A stretch of 18,540 nucleotides of DNA from UBA5336 sp964412785 (GTDB lineage Bacteria > Pseudomonadota > Alphaproteobacteria > Caulobacterales > Hyphomonadaceae). The stretch spans positions 1 through 18,540 of the forward strand of contig CAYPQD010000049.1 in NCBI GenBank assembly GCA_964412785.1, given 5' to 3'. The notes under the pieces were generated by a model. The model did no database searches. It was not told where the DNA came from and worked only from the letters and a program-made list of their open reading frames with translations. Position 1 is the stretch's first letter. Each line of letters begins with the position of its first letter. Shown piece after piece: positions 7,465 through 14,877 of this stretch. The position numbers were made by a program, and so were the translations under genes.

Positions 7465-8604
7465 ATGAGCCACAATCCGATACGGCCCTGGCGTTCCATC
7501 GAGCGCCGACCGTCCCGAAAGATACGTGTCGGCAGCATCGAGGTCGGCGGCGATGCGCCGATCTCGGTGCAGTCGATGACCAACACGCCAACGCAGGACG
7601 CGCCCGCCACCATCGCCCAGATCCACGCACTGGAAGAGGCCGGCGCCGATATCGTGCGCGTCTCATGCCCGGACGAGGACTCCACGGCGGCCCTGCGGAT
7701 GATTGCCGGCGGCGTGTCGGTGCCGCTGGTCGCCGATATCCACTTCCACTATCGCCGAGGCATCGAGGCGGCCGAAGCGGGCGCAGCCTGCCTGCGGATC
7801 AATCCGGGCAATATCGGCTCCAAGGATCGGGTACGCGAGGTGGTCAGTGCGGCGCGCGCGAATGGCTGTTCGATCCGGATCGGGGTCAATGGCGGCTCTC
7901 TGGAGCGCCATCTGCTGGAAAAATATGGCGAGCCCTGCCCCGAGGCGATGGTGGAAAGCGCTCTTGACCATGCGCGCATCCTCGAGGACCTGGATTTCCG
8001 CGACTACAAGATATCGGTGAAGGCGTCCGACGTGTTCCTGACGGTGGCCGCCTACCAGCAGCTCGCCGAGGCAACCGACGCGCCGCTGCATCTTGGCATC
8101 ACCGAGGCGGGCGGCCTGCGCACCGGAACGGTGAAATCGGCGATCGGGCTGGGCAGCCTGCTCTGGGCCGGCATCGGCGACACGATCCGCGTCTCGCTGT
8201 CGGCCGACCCGGTGGAGGAAATCAAGGTCGGCTTCGACATCCTGAAAAGCCTCGGGCTGCGCACGCGGGGGGTGAATATCATTGCCTGCCCGTCCTGCGC
8301 CCGCCAGGGGTTCGACGTCATCAGGACGGTGGAGACACTGGAAGCGCGTCTTGCCCACATCTGCGAGCCGATCTCGCTGTCGATCATTGGCTGCGTCGTC
8401 AACGGCCCGGGCGAGGCATCGATGACCGATCTCGGCTTCACCGGCGGTGGCGCGCAGGCCGGCATGATGTATGTGGCGGGTCGGCCGGACCACAAGGTCT
8501 CGAACGCGCAGATGATCGAGCACATCGTCGAACAGGTCGAGGCGAAGGCGGAAGCACTGCGGGCCGCGCGCGAGGCGGAAACCGCTGCCATGGCGGCGCA
8601 GTAG
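7465..8604 (+). CDS. ispG: 4-hydroxy-3-methylbut-2-en-1-yl diphosphate synthase (IspG/GcpE)
   Basis: IspG performs the penultimate step of the MEP isoprenoid pathway, reductively converting MEcPP to HMBPP with a [4Fe-4S] cluster. The 379-residue protein shows the N-terminal VGGDAPISVQSMTNTPTQD signature of the TIM-barrel domain, NPGNIGS, and the C-terminal cluster ligands Cys275 and Cys278 (ACPSCARQGFD), Cys310 and Glu317 (GCVVNGPGEA). Their spacing matches that of the E. coli enzyme. The frame is open further upstream with TTG 7396 and ATG 7420 as alternative starts. ATG 7465 is preferred because homologues begin MS...RPWR.IERR, and GCGGAGG (7447-7453) lies 11 bases upstream. It is 104 bases after the RodZ-like gene and probably shares its transcript. 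Confidence 0.96.
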   Translation: MSHNPIRPWRSIERRPSRKIRVGSIEVGGDAPISVQSMTNTPTQDAPATIAQIHALEEAGADIVRVSCPDEDSTAALRMIAGGVSVPLVADIHFHYRRGIEAAEAGAACLRINPGNIGSKDRVREVVSAARANGCSIRIGVNGGSLERHLLEKYGEPCPEAMVESALDHARILEDLDFRDYKISVKASDVFLTVAAYQQLAEATDAPLHLGITEAGGLRTGTVKSAIGLGSLLWAGIGDTIRVSLSADPVEEIKVGFDILKSLGLRTRGVNIIACPSCARQGFDVIRTVETLEARLAHICEPISLSIIGCVVNGPGEASMTDLGFTGGGAQAGMMYVAGRPDHKVSNAQMIEHIVEQVEAKAEALRAAREAETAAMAAQ

Positions 8605-8713
8605 AAGGGCGCGCCGGACACAAGCGCGTGAGCCCTGTTCACAGGCGCTCATCCAGCAGGCAAGGGCGCTGACGAGCCCGATATCGCTGAACCCGCTTGA
8701 GGACTGCCCCGCC

Positions 8714-10045
8714 ATGATCCTGACTGCCCTGAAATGGTTCGGCCGGCTGGTGCTGGTCCTCCTCGCCGGCTTCATTGTCAGCAACTGCACCATGCTGGGG
8801 CTCAATTATGCGAGCCTTGAGACGGCCAACAAGCCTGAGATCGTCCCGACGCTGGCGCCTTCGAGCCTTGACGACTGGGAAGGCGGGCGCGCTTCCCTGA
8901 AGGTGCGCTTCGAAGAGGTGATGTATGGCCCCTGGCCTCAGGGGCTGGCAAGCCGGGTCGTGTCCCGCCGGGTCGCCGATCCCGCCTTCCTGGACGGCCG
9001 CGCGCGCCTTGAGGAACTGGTTATCGAAATCGGCGCCGGTGCGGGTGCACAGCGCTTTTCCGTTGGTCTCATGGTGCCGGCAGAGGCGAGCGGGCCGGTT
9101 CCGCTGGTGATCGGCCAGACCTTCTCGCCCAATTGCTATGTGTTTGCCTCGCTGGCCCTGACCGAGGACGGCGCGGTTCCATGCACGCAGACCGACGCAC
9201 CCTGGCTGGTGGAGTATATCTTCGGCGAATATATCGCCCTGGTTCCGTTCGACGCCTATCTGGCGCGCGGCATCGCCTATGCCAGCTTCCACGCCAGCGA
9301 CCTGGTGCCTGATTCCGCGACCCGTGCGCCTGACGTGATGGCCGGGCTCGGCGGCGAAGACGTGCCCGCCCCGACGGGTACGCTCATGGCGTGGGCCTAT
9401 GGCTACAGCGCCATTATCGATGCGCTCGCCGACGACCCGCGTCTCGATGCGACCCGGGTCGCCGTCTATGGCCACTCCCGTCATGGCAAGTCAGCGCTGC
9501 TGGCGGCGATCTGGGACCGGCGGATCAGCGCCGTACTGAGCCACCAGTCAGGATTTGGCGGGACGGCATCGAACCGGTCGGGGACCGGGGAGGGCCTGGA
9601 GCAGGTGCTGGACGGGCCGAAAATCCTGCCCGGCGTGCAGCCGGGCGGCTATCGGCACTGGTTCGAACCCGGCCTGTCAGACTGGCTGGGCCGCATCGAC
9701 GACTTGCCGGTCGACCAGCACCAGCTGCTGGCTCTGGTTGCACCGACGCCGGTCTTTCTCGGCAATGGGCGGCGCGATGTCTGGTCCGATCCGAACTCGA
9801 CCTTCCGGGTGGCACGAGCGGCCAGCCCGGTCTACCGGCTGTATGGTCCTGCGGGCCTTGGTGCGACCGGGATGGACGACTACCGCCCCGGCGACCCGCT
9901 CGCCTATTTCCTGCGGTCCGGCGGTCATGGCGTCGATGCGCGCGATGTGGTGGCCATGCTGGCCTTTCTCGATGCGCACTGGACCACGGGCGACGACCGC
10001 GAATCGGAGATCGCAGGCACTTCCTGCCCGGGCGAAGTCTGCTAA
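8714..10045 (+). CDS. CE15-like (glucuronoyl esterase-type) alpha/beta hydrolase
   Basis: The 443-residue protein has an N-terminal hydrophobic segment (about residues 10-24), which is a signal anchor or secretion signal. Cys25 follows but VSNC is a poor lipobox. The mature part is an alpha/beta hydrolase with the nucleophile elbow GHSRHGKSALLA (Ser255), then SHQSGFGGTASNR, HWF, PVDQHQLLALVAP and a C-terminal GGHG (His405). This order of motifs is that of bacterial carbohydrate esterase family 15, whose members cleave ester bonds between lignin alcohols and glucuronic acid on xylan. The Glu that serves as catalytic acid in fungal members (QESG) is replaced by HQSG; Asp355 in RRDVWSDP is a likely substitute, as in some bacterial CE15 enzymes. 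GAGGA (8699-8703) lies 10 bases upstream. The substrate is inferred, not shown. Confidence 0.72.
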   Translation: MILTALKWFGRLVLVLLAGFIVSNCTMLGLNYASLETANKPEIVPTLAPSSLDDWEGGRASLKVRFEEVMYGPWPQGLASRVVSRRVADPAFLDGRARLEELVIEIGAGAGAQRFSVGLMVPAEASGPVPLVIGQTFSPNCYVFASLALTEDGAVPCTQTDAPWLVEYIFGEYIALVPFDAYLARGIAYASFHASDLVPDSATRAPDVMAGLGGEDVPAPTGTLMAWAYGYSAIIDALADDPRLDATRVAVYGHSRHGKSALLAAIWDRRISAVLSHQSGFGGTASNRSGTGEGLEQVLDGPKILPGVQPGGYRHWFEPGLSDWLGRIDDLPVDQHQLLALVAPTPVFLGNGRRDVWSDPNSTFRVARAASPVYRLYGPAGLGATGMDDYRPGDPLAYFLRSGGHGVDARDVVAMLAFLDAHWTTGDDRESEIAGTSCPGEVC

Positions 10046-10085
10046 GGGCTACAGGCGGAACACAGCAAGCAGGGAGGCTGCGGCC

Positions 10086-10532
10086 ATGCCAATCAATGTG
10101 GGGTTTCTTCTTCCGGTGCTGGCGCTGGTCGTCTGGACACTTGTGATGTGGCTGTGGATGTACGCAACGCGGATCCCGGCCATGCAGAAGGCAAAACTGC
10201 ACCCCGACGAGGCGCGCCATCCGGGCACCTATCTCGACCGGATTCCGTCCAACGTCCGGGCTGTCGCCGACAATTACAACCACCTCCACGAGCAGCCGAC
10301 ACTCTTCTACGCGCTGGTCTTCTTCGCGGCGCTGACGGGCGGTGGAGACGCGCTCGGTGCCTGGCTGGGCTGGACCTATGTGGGCCTTCGCGTCGCGCAC
10401 TCCCTGGTGCAGGTGCTCTCCTCCAACGTGTCATTCCGGTTCCTTGTGTTTGCCATGGGTTCGCTGGTCCTGATGGCGTTTGCCGGCCGGGAGGTCTGGC
10501 GCATCGCCACCCTGCCGCAGGGCGTCATCTGA
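10086..10532 (+). CDS. MAPEG family membrane protein
   Basis: This 148-residue protein has four predicted membrane helices (about residues 5-26, 71-86, 89-111, 118-134) and the MAPEG signature region: RAVADNYNHLHEQPTLFYAL (residues 58-77) and LRVAHSLVQV (101-110). Eukaryotic MAPEG proteins are membrane glutathione transferases and eicosanoid enzymes; most bacterial members of this short type are uncharacterised. The start is well supported by AGGGAGG (10071-10077), eight bases before the ATG; the frame remains open upstream but only as an overlap of the esterase gene. It follows the esterase stop by 40 bases and precedes prfA by 46, so it probably lies in the same transcript. No glutathione-specific residues can be judged from sequence alone. 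Confidence 0.85.
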   Translation: MPINVGFLLPVLALVVWTLVMWLWMYATRIPAMQKAKLHPDEARHPGTYLDRIPSNVRAVADNYNHLHEQPTLFYALVFFAALTGGGDALGAWLGWTYVGLRVAHSLVQVLSSNVSFRFLVFAMGSLVLMAFAGREVWRIATLPQGVI

Positions 10533-10578
10533 CGCAGCCCGCTTCACCGCCGCGCCGAAGCCGCCTACATGCCGGCAC

Positions 10579-11658
10579 ATGGCTAGCCTGTCCCTGTCCC
10601 GCCTGGAACGAGTGATCGACCGGTTCGAGGAGGTGGAAGCCCGCATGGGCGCCGCCACCGAGACCGATGAGATCATCGCGCTGTCCAAGGAACACGCCGA
10701 CCTGAAGCCGATGGTGGAGAAGGTGCGCAACCTGGTACGGGCCCGCGCCGCCATGGCCGAGGCGGAGACGCTGATGGCGGGCGACGATCCCGACATGGCG
10801 GAACTGGCGCGGGATGAATTCTATGATCTCAAGGAACGGCTGCCGGAGCTGGAGCGCGAGGTGCAGATCCTGCTCTTGCCGCGCGATGCCGATGACAGCG
10901 CCGACGTGGTGCTGGAAATCCGGGCTGGTACCGGCGGCGACGAGGCCGCCCTGTTCGCCGGCGACCTGTTTCGCATGTATTCGCGCCACGCCCAGCTGAT
11001 GGGCTGGAGCGTTGAGGTGGTGTCGGTGTCAGAGGGCGATGCAGGCGGCTACAAGGAAATCGTCGCCAACATCTCCGGCGACGGCGTGTTTGGCCTGCTG
11101 AAATGGGAGAGCGGAGTGCACCGGGTGCAGCGGGTGCCCGAGACCGAAAGCGGCGGACGGATCCACACCTCCGCGGCGACAGTCGCCGTTCTGCCGGCGC
11201 CTGAGAACATAGAGATCGAGATCCGTCCGGAGGACATCCGCATCGACACCATGCGCGCGTCAGGCGCCGGCGGGCAGCACGTCAACACCACAGACTCTGC
11301 TGTGCGGATCACCCATTTGGCGACCGGGATCGTTGCCATTTCCTCTGAAAAATCCCAGCATGTGAACCGGGACAAGGCAATGCAGATGCTGAAGGTGCGC
11401 CTCTATGAAAAGGAGCGCGTGGCGAAGGATGCCGCCCGCGCCGAGGCGCGCAAGTCCCAGGTCGGCTCCGGCGACCGCTCGGAGAAGGTGCGCACCTACA
11501 ACTATCCCCAGGGGCGGGTCACCGACCACAGGATCGGGCTGACCCTTTACAATCTCGACCGGATCATTGCCGGCGACTCTCTGGGCGAGGTGATCGATGC
11601 CCTGCGTGCAGAGGACCAGGCGCTGAAACTGGCCGCCATGGACAGCCATGCCGCCTGA
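10579..11658 (+). CDS. prfA: Peptide chain release factor 1
   Basis: RF1 recognises UAA and UAG stop codons and triggers release of the finished peptide from the ribosome. The 359-residue length is standard. The stop-codon-reading PxT motif is P187-E188-T189 in HRVQRVPETESGGRIHTSA, and the catalytic GGQ is at residues 231-233 (GAGGQHVNTTDSAVRITH). The PxT motif, in place of SPF, separates it from RF2. The frame is open upstream to 10480, but that stretch overlaps the MAPEG gene, and homologues start near MxxLSxxRLERVIDRFEEVE, so ATG 10579 is used; no strong Shine-Dalgarno precedes it. prmC, which methylates the GGQ glutamine (here Gln233), overlaps its 3' end. Confidence 0.97.
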   Translation: MASLSLSRLERVIDRFEEVEARMGAATETDEIIALSKEHADLKPMVEKVRNLVRARAAMAEAETLMAGDDPDMAELARDEFYDLKERLPELEREVQILLLPRDADDSADVVLEIRAGTGGDEAALFAGDLFRMYSRHAQLMGWSVEVVSVSEGDAGGYKEIVANISGDGVFGLLKWESGVHRVQRVPETESGGRIHTSAATVAVLPAPENIEIEIRPEDIRIDTMRASGAGGQHVNTTDSAVRITHLATGIVAISSEKSQHVNRDKAMQMLKVRLYEKERVAKDAARAEARKSQVGSGDRSEKVRTYNYPQGRVTDHRIGLTLYNLDRIIAGDSLGEVIDALRAEDQALKLAAMDSHAA

Positions 11659-12514
11659 GACTGGCGCGGCGAGAACGCTGGGCGAGGCGATCGCGCTTGC
11701 GGCGACGGCATTGCAGGCCGGCGGGGTGGAGGCGCCCCGGCGAGAGTCGCGCCAGCTGGCGGCGCTTGTGCTTGGCTGCGAGCCCGCAGCGCTGATCGCC
11801 CGCGATAGCGAGGCCGTCGACGCGGTGGCCGAGCGACGGCTGCGCGATCTCGCTGCGCGGAGGTCTGCCGGTGTACCCTTCCAGCATCTCAGCGGGATAG
11901 CCCCGTTTCATGGCCACGCGTTTCTCTGCGACGCCCGCGCCCTCGTGCCCCGGGCCGACAGCGAGTGCGTGGTCGAGGCAGCGCTCGACCAGCTGTCCGG
12001 AGCCGCAGGCGGGCGCGTCGCCGATCTTGGCACCGGGTCCGGCTGCCTTGTCGCCTCGATACTGCTGGCGCGTGAGGACCTGTCCGGCGCGGCGGTCGAG
12101 GCGGACATGGTCGCCGCGGCACTGGCAGCTGAGAATTTCGCCCGTTTCGGCCTCACCGGCCGGATCGACCTCGTCACGCGAGGCTGGGCGGACTGGACGG
12201 GCTGGGGCGACTGCCGGCTCATTGTCTCCAATCCGCCGTATGTGGCGCGCGGGGAGATCGACCAGCTGCAGCCGGAGGTGCGCGTCCATGATCCGCGGCT
12301 GGCCCTTGATGGCGGCGAGGATGGCCTTGACGCCTACCGGGAGATTGCGGCGCTGGCGGGCGCGCGGATGGCCCCCGGCGCGGCGCTGGTGCTGGAGGTC
12401 GGCGCCGGGCAGGCTGACGCAGTGGCAGCGCTGCTTTCCGGCGCCGGGCTCTGTCCGGTCGAGACCCGTACCGACCTTTCCGGAACGCCGCGTGCGGTGA
12501 CGGCCCTTCGATAG
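11648..12514 (+). CDS. prmC: Release factor glutamine N5-methyltransferase PrmC
   Basis: PrmC methylates the glutamine of the GGQ motif in release factors, which raises termination efficiency. The 288-residue protein has the N-terminal helical substrate-binding region (RRESRQLAALVLG), the GVPFQHLSG segment, the SAM-binding VADLGTGSGCL (about residues 123-133) and the diagnostic NPPY at residues 195-198. Its ATG lies inside the last codons of prfA (11-base overlap, 11648-11658), a classic translationally coupled enzyme-substrate pair. The usual LxPRPETE before the SAM loop reads LVPRADSE, which is a family-level variant and not a loss of function. Only the coupling to prfA supplies an obvious initiation context. 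Confidence 0.95.
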   Translation: MPPETGAARTLGEAIALAATALQAGGVEAPRRESRQLAALVLGCEPAALIARDSEAVDAVAERRLRDLAARRSAGVPFQHLSGIAPFHGHAFLCDARALVPRADSECVVEAALDQLSGAAGGRVADLGTGSGCLVASILLAREDLSGAAVEADMVAAALAAENFARFGLTGRIDLVTRGWADWTGWGDCRLIVSNPPYVARGEIDQLQPEVRVHDPRLALDGGEDGLDAYREIAALAGARMAPGAALVLEVGAGQADAVAALLSGAGLCPVETRTDLSGTPRAVTALR

Positions 12515-12559
12515 CGGCCACCAATCGACCGAAAGACAGGCAAATCGACTGCAAAGGGC

Positions 12560-12588
12560 TTGGCGGGACCCGCTAGGCGCGTTACATT
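12560..12588 (+). promoter_or_regulatory. Sigma-70-like promoter candidate for the DUF4167 gene
   Basis: TTGGCG (12560-12565) and TACATT (12583-12588) are separated by exactly 17 bases; each matches consensus at four of six positions. The pair lies in the 203-bp gap after prmC. A 6-bp inverted repeat, CATTCC (12585-12590) with GGAATG (12610-12615), overlaps the -10 box and the expected start point, so it could be an operator. Confidence 0.35.
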
Positions 12589-12677
12589 CCGAATATAGGC
12601 CGGCGAATGGGAATGAGTGGTTCGCCGCCTCTCTGCACTGACGCGAAGAATTGAAGCGCTAACCGCAGTGCTCGGAA

Positions 12678-12696
12678 GGCCCGATCGGATCGGGCC
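12678..12696 (+). other. Perfect 8-bp hairpin in the DUF4167 mRNA leader
   Basis: GGCCCGAT-CGG-ATCGGGCC is a perfect stem of eight pairs with a 3-base loop, ending nine bases before the ribosome-binding site AGGGA (12706-12710) of the DUF4167 gene. No T-run follows, so a simple terminator for prmC is less likely than a leader structure or a protein-binding site. Confidence 0.6.
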
Positions 12697-12717
12697 GCCT
12701 AATTCAGGGAAACGCGC

Positions 12718-13320
12718 ATGAAACGCCAACGCGGGCGCAGCCGCCGTTCTGGTGGAAGCAGCAGCAACAACCTCAATCGCCATTACGAAAGCAATGGGCC
12801 GGACGTGAAGATACGCGGCACGGCCCAGCAGATTCTAGACAAATACCTGCAATATGCCCGCGATGCGCAGACCAGCGGCGACCGGGTGACCAGTGAGGCG
12901 TGCTTCCAGCATGCCGAACACTACCAGCGCCTGATCGCCTCGATGCAGCCAAGGGAAAAGCGCCGCAATCCCGATGAGGAGGGCGAGGACGACGAGCAGG
13001 AGCTGGCAGACGCGCCGCGGTCCGAGCCAAGGGAAAATGGCGAGCCCCGCAGGGACAGCGCGCCGGAGGCCGGGCTGCCTGCCGGGGCAGATACCGGCAG
13101 CGACGCCTTGCGGGTGATCGACCGTGCCGACGAAGCCGGCGACCCGGACACGGCAGAGACGCAGGGCGAGGCGTCTTCGGGCGAGGCCAAGCCGAAACGC
13201 CGGCGCACCTATCGCCGCAAGACGGGCGATGACAAGCCGGTCGAAGCCGCCGAGGACGGGCTGGCCAAGACGCTGGCCCGCGGCACTGAATCTGAAAGCG
13301 CGAGCGCGGCGGCCGAATAG
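12718..13320 (+). CDS. DUF4167 domain-containing protein
   Basis: The 200-residue protein starts with a basic, glycine/serine-rich tail (KRQRGRSRRSGG), then the DUF4167 core (about residues 17-77) with NRHYESNGPDVKIRGTAQQI, KYLQYARDAQTSGDRV and FQHAEHYQRLI. The rest is low-complexity: acidic (DEEGEDDEQE), then a second basic patch (KPKRRRTYRRKTG, about 158-170) and an alanine/glutamate tail. The composition suggests an RNA- or ribosome-associated protein, but its function is not established. The domain is essentially alphaproteobacterial, and its place after prfA-prmC is conserved there, so it is a useful taxonomic marker. AGGGA lies seven bases before the ATG. It has its own leader with a promoter-like sequence and hairpin, and ends 75 bases from the convergent sulfotransferase gene. 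Confidence 0.93.
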   Translation: MKRQRGRSRRSGGSSSNNLNRHYESNGPDVKIRGTAQQILDKYLQYARDAQTSGDRVTSEACFQHAEHYQRLIASMQPREKRRNPDEEGEDDEQELADAPRSEPRENGEPRRDSAPEAGLPAGADTGSDALRVIDRADEAGDPDTAETQGEASSGEAKPKRRRTYRRKTGDDKPVEAAEDGLAKTLARGTESESASAAAE

Positions 13321-13335
13321 GCCGGAGGGCTCATG

Positions 13336-13374
13336 CCAAGCTGCAAGGGATCAGCACCGATCCTGGCAGCTTGG
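13336..13374. terminator. Long two-part hairpin between convergent genes, related to the right-edge repeats
   Basis: CCAAGCTGC (13336-13344) pairs perfectly with GCAGCTTGG (13366-13374), and inside it GGATC (13348-13352) pairs with GATCC (13359-13363) around the loop AGCACC. It sits 15 bases after the DUF4167 stop and 21 bases before the sulfotransferase stop, a good position for a bidirectional terminator, though only TATTAT follows. Its right arm plus the next bases form the 12-mer GCAGCTTGGTAT (13366-13377), identical to 18414-18425. The sulfotransferase stop codon itself lies in a second TGGTATCA (13391-13398). Confidence 0.6.
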
Positions 13375-13395
13375 TATTATCCGCGCGCACTGGTA

Positions 13396-14205
13396 TCAGG
13401 CCGGCGGGACGGCCATCAGGTCATAGCCAAGATCGTGGCGGAACAGGGCGGCGACACGCTGTTCATAGAGGTCCAGCGCCTCGCCAGCGAACAGCGATTC
13501 CAGCGTTTCCGTGCGCCGCTGCAAGACATTCGGCTCCGCCTCCGGATCGACCTTCTTCGCCATTTCATCCTTCGTCCCGGCCTGCAGCGCCGCAGCGATC
13601 GCCTCGTCGCCGAGCGACAGCGCCCAGTGCGCGGCGATCGCACGCAGGCTCGCCTCCGGGTCGCTTCGGGTCGCCTCATAGTGGACGCGCAGGATCCGGC
13701 CCGGGTCGCGCGCCTCCACCTCGCCCCAGCGGTTCCAGAAGCGCGCCAGCCAGTAAACATCGCAGCGGTAACGCTTCCCGTCCGGATCGCCGGCGAGATA
13801 GGTCAGCCAGTCAACCTTGATGTCCCAGGCCCATTTGGCGTAGTGGCTTGAGAGGATTGCCATGGGATGGCGGATGCACAGGGCATAGGCCGGCAGGCCC
13901 GCTGCGCGGCGTGCCCAGCCCCAATCGGCAAGCCGGTGAGGAATGGTGTGGCTGAACGCAAGCCGCGGCAATTGCGGAAAGGTCGGCGCATCCCTTGGCC
14001 AGCCAATATAGGGGCGCACGGCATTCTCCGAGAAGTATTGCGGCCGCGGCAGGCGGTAGGTGTCGGCGAGCGCAACCGCCAACATGTATTTGACCCAGTG
14101 GGTGCCGGAATTCTTCGACGTCACGAGGAAACCGTCGAACGGGCGGTGGCGAAGGACGGAAAAATTCGTCCAGTTGTCGCTGAAGACGCGGGCTGAATAG
14201 CTCAT
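13396..14205 (-). CDS. Sulfotransferase domain protein
   Basis: Sulfotransferases move a sulfuryl group from PAPS to an acceptor. The 269-residue protein has the 5'-phosphosulfate loop as TSKNSGTHWVKYML (about residues 29-42, a variant of the PKSGTTW motif), a histidine-bearing FSHTIPH segment (about 84-90), and the 3'-phosphate-binding element as RHPMAILSSHY (112-122). A late RILRVHYEATRSDPEASL block resembles the family's V-Y-E-L-D-P region. The frame is open upstream to 14376, but the extra residues are basic and cysteine-rich and overlap the preceding gene's end; the ATG at 14205 (MSYSARVFSDNW) is preferred, though no clear Shine-Dalgarno precedes it. The acceptor cannot be inferred. No polysaccharide or lipid biosynthesis cluster is adjacent. 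Confidence 0.82.
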   Translation of the reverse strand: MSYSARVFSDNWTNFSVLRHRPFDGFLVTSKNSGTHWVKYMLAVALADTYRLPRPQYFSENAVRPYIGWPRDAPTFPQLPRLAFSHTIPHRLADWGWARRAAGLPAYALCIRHPMAILSSHYAKWAWDIKVDWLTYLAGDPDGKRYRCDVYWLARFWNRWGEVEARDPGRILRVHYEATRSDPEASLRAIAAHWALSLGDEAIAAALQAGTKDEMAKKVDPEAEPNVLQRRTETLESLFAGEALDLYEQRVAALFRHDLGYDLMAVPPA

Positions 14206-14263
14206 GGCCGCGCGTTTAGCCGGCCCTAAGCGCTTTTGGAACTGCCAGAGCGGTCGCCGGCGC

Positions 14264-14800
14264 TCAGGTGCGCAGGCCGATCTTGTCGCGATAGGCCTGC
14301 AACAGGTCGAGCTGGTCGGCATTCGGCCGTCCCTCGGCCTCCGACACAGTGACCAGCATGCCGTCGAGATCGACAAGCTGCTCCGGGCCCATGCCGGGCG
14401 ACTTCATCACGAAATCCGCCATCCGGTCGATGACGATGTGCGCAATGGTGGCGTCGCGTGCGACCCAGCCGGCATGGGCGATCAGCGCGCCGGCATCCTC
14501 AGCGCCCAGTTCGAAGTCACGCTGGATAATGTCCGAGATCACTGCCTTGTGTTCGGCAGACACGTCGCCTGCAGCGCGCGCGACTTCCAGCATCATGATC
14601 GTCGCCGCCTCGCGCGGGTCATCGACAAGGGACAGGCCTCGCCGTCCCGTCTTGCGCTTGAAGGCGAGGCGCCGGGGCAGGTTGACCGCCGTCTCGACGA
14701 TCTTCTTCGCCTCCTTGCCGGCCTGCGCCACAGCCTTCATTCGCCAGTACCAGATGGATATCGCGCCGATGATGGCAATGAGAATGCCGAGGATGTGCAT
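14264..14800 (-). CDS. Small membrane-anchored protein with TerB-like helical domain
   Basis: The 178-residue protein starts with a hydrophobic N-terminal helix (about residues 1-19, MHILGILIAIIGAISIWYW), followed by a basic linker (about 45-54, FKRKTGRRG) and an all-helical region. The stretch from DDPREAATIMMLEVARAAGDVSAEHKAVI onward (about 60-105) resembles the TerB/DjlA-type domain, where a D-G/D-x-S-x-E-x motif sits between helices. The N-terminal anchor would place the domain in the cytoplasm. The role of such proteins is unknown despite the historical tellurite-resistance label. It lies 77 bases downstream of the quinohemoprotein gene and 58 bases upstream of the sulfotransferase on the same strand. 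GGAG stands ten bases before the ATG. The domain call is tentative. Confidence 0.65.
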   Translation of the reverse strand: MHILGILIAIIGAISIWYWRMKAVAQAGKEAKKIVETAVNLPRRLAFKRKTGRRGLSLVDDPREAATIMMLEVARAAGDVSAEHKAVISDIIQRDFELGAEDAGALIAHAGWVARDATIAHIVIDRMADFVMKSPGMGPEQLVDLDGMLVTVSEAEGRPNADQLDLLQAYRDKIGLRT

Positions 14801-14877
14801 GGGGCGGAGGCTCCGGCTCTTGAACAGGTCTGCCTCAGTGTAGTCGATTTCATTCGCCGGAAGAACCGGGAAACCGG

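Noticed and set aside
7663..8805. A 380-codon open frame antisense to ispG
   Set aside because: Covers the ispG coding region in reverse and has no recognisable domain; ispG is certain from its cluster ligands.
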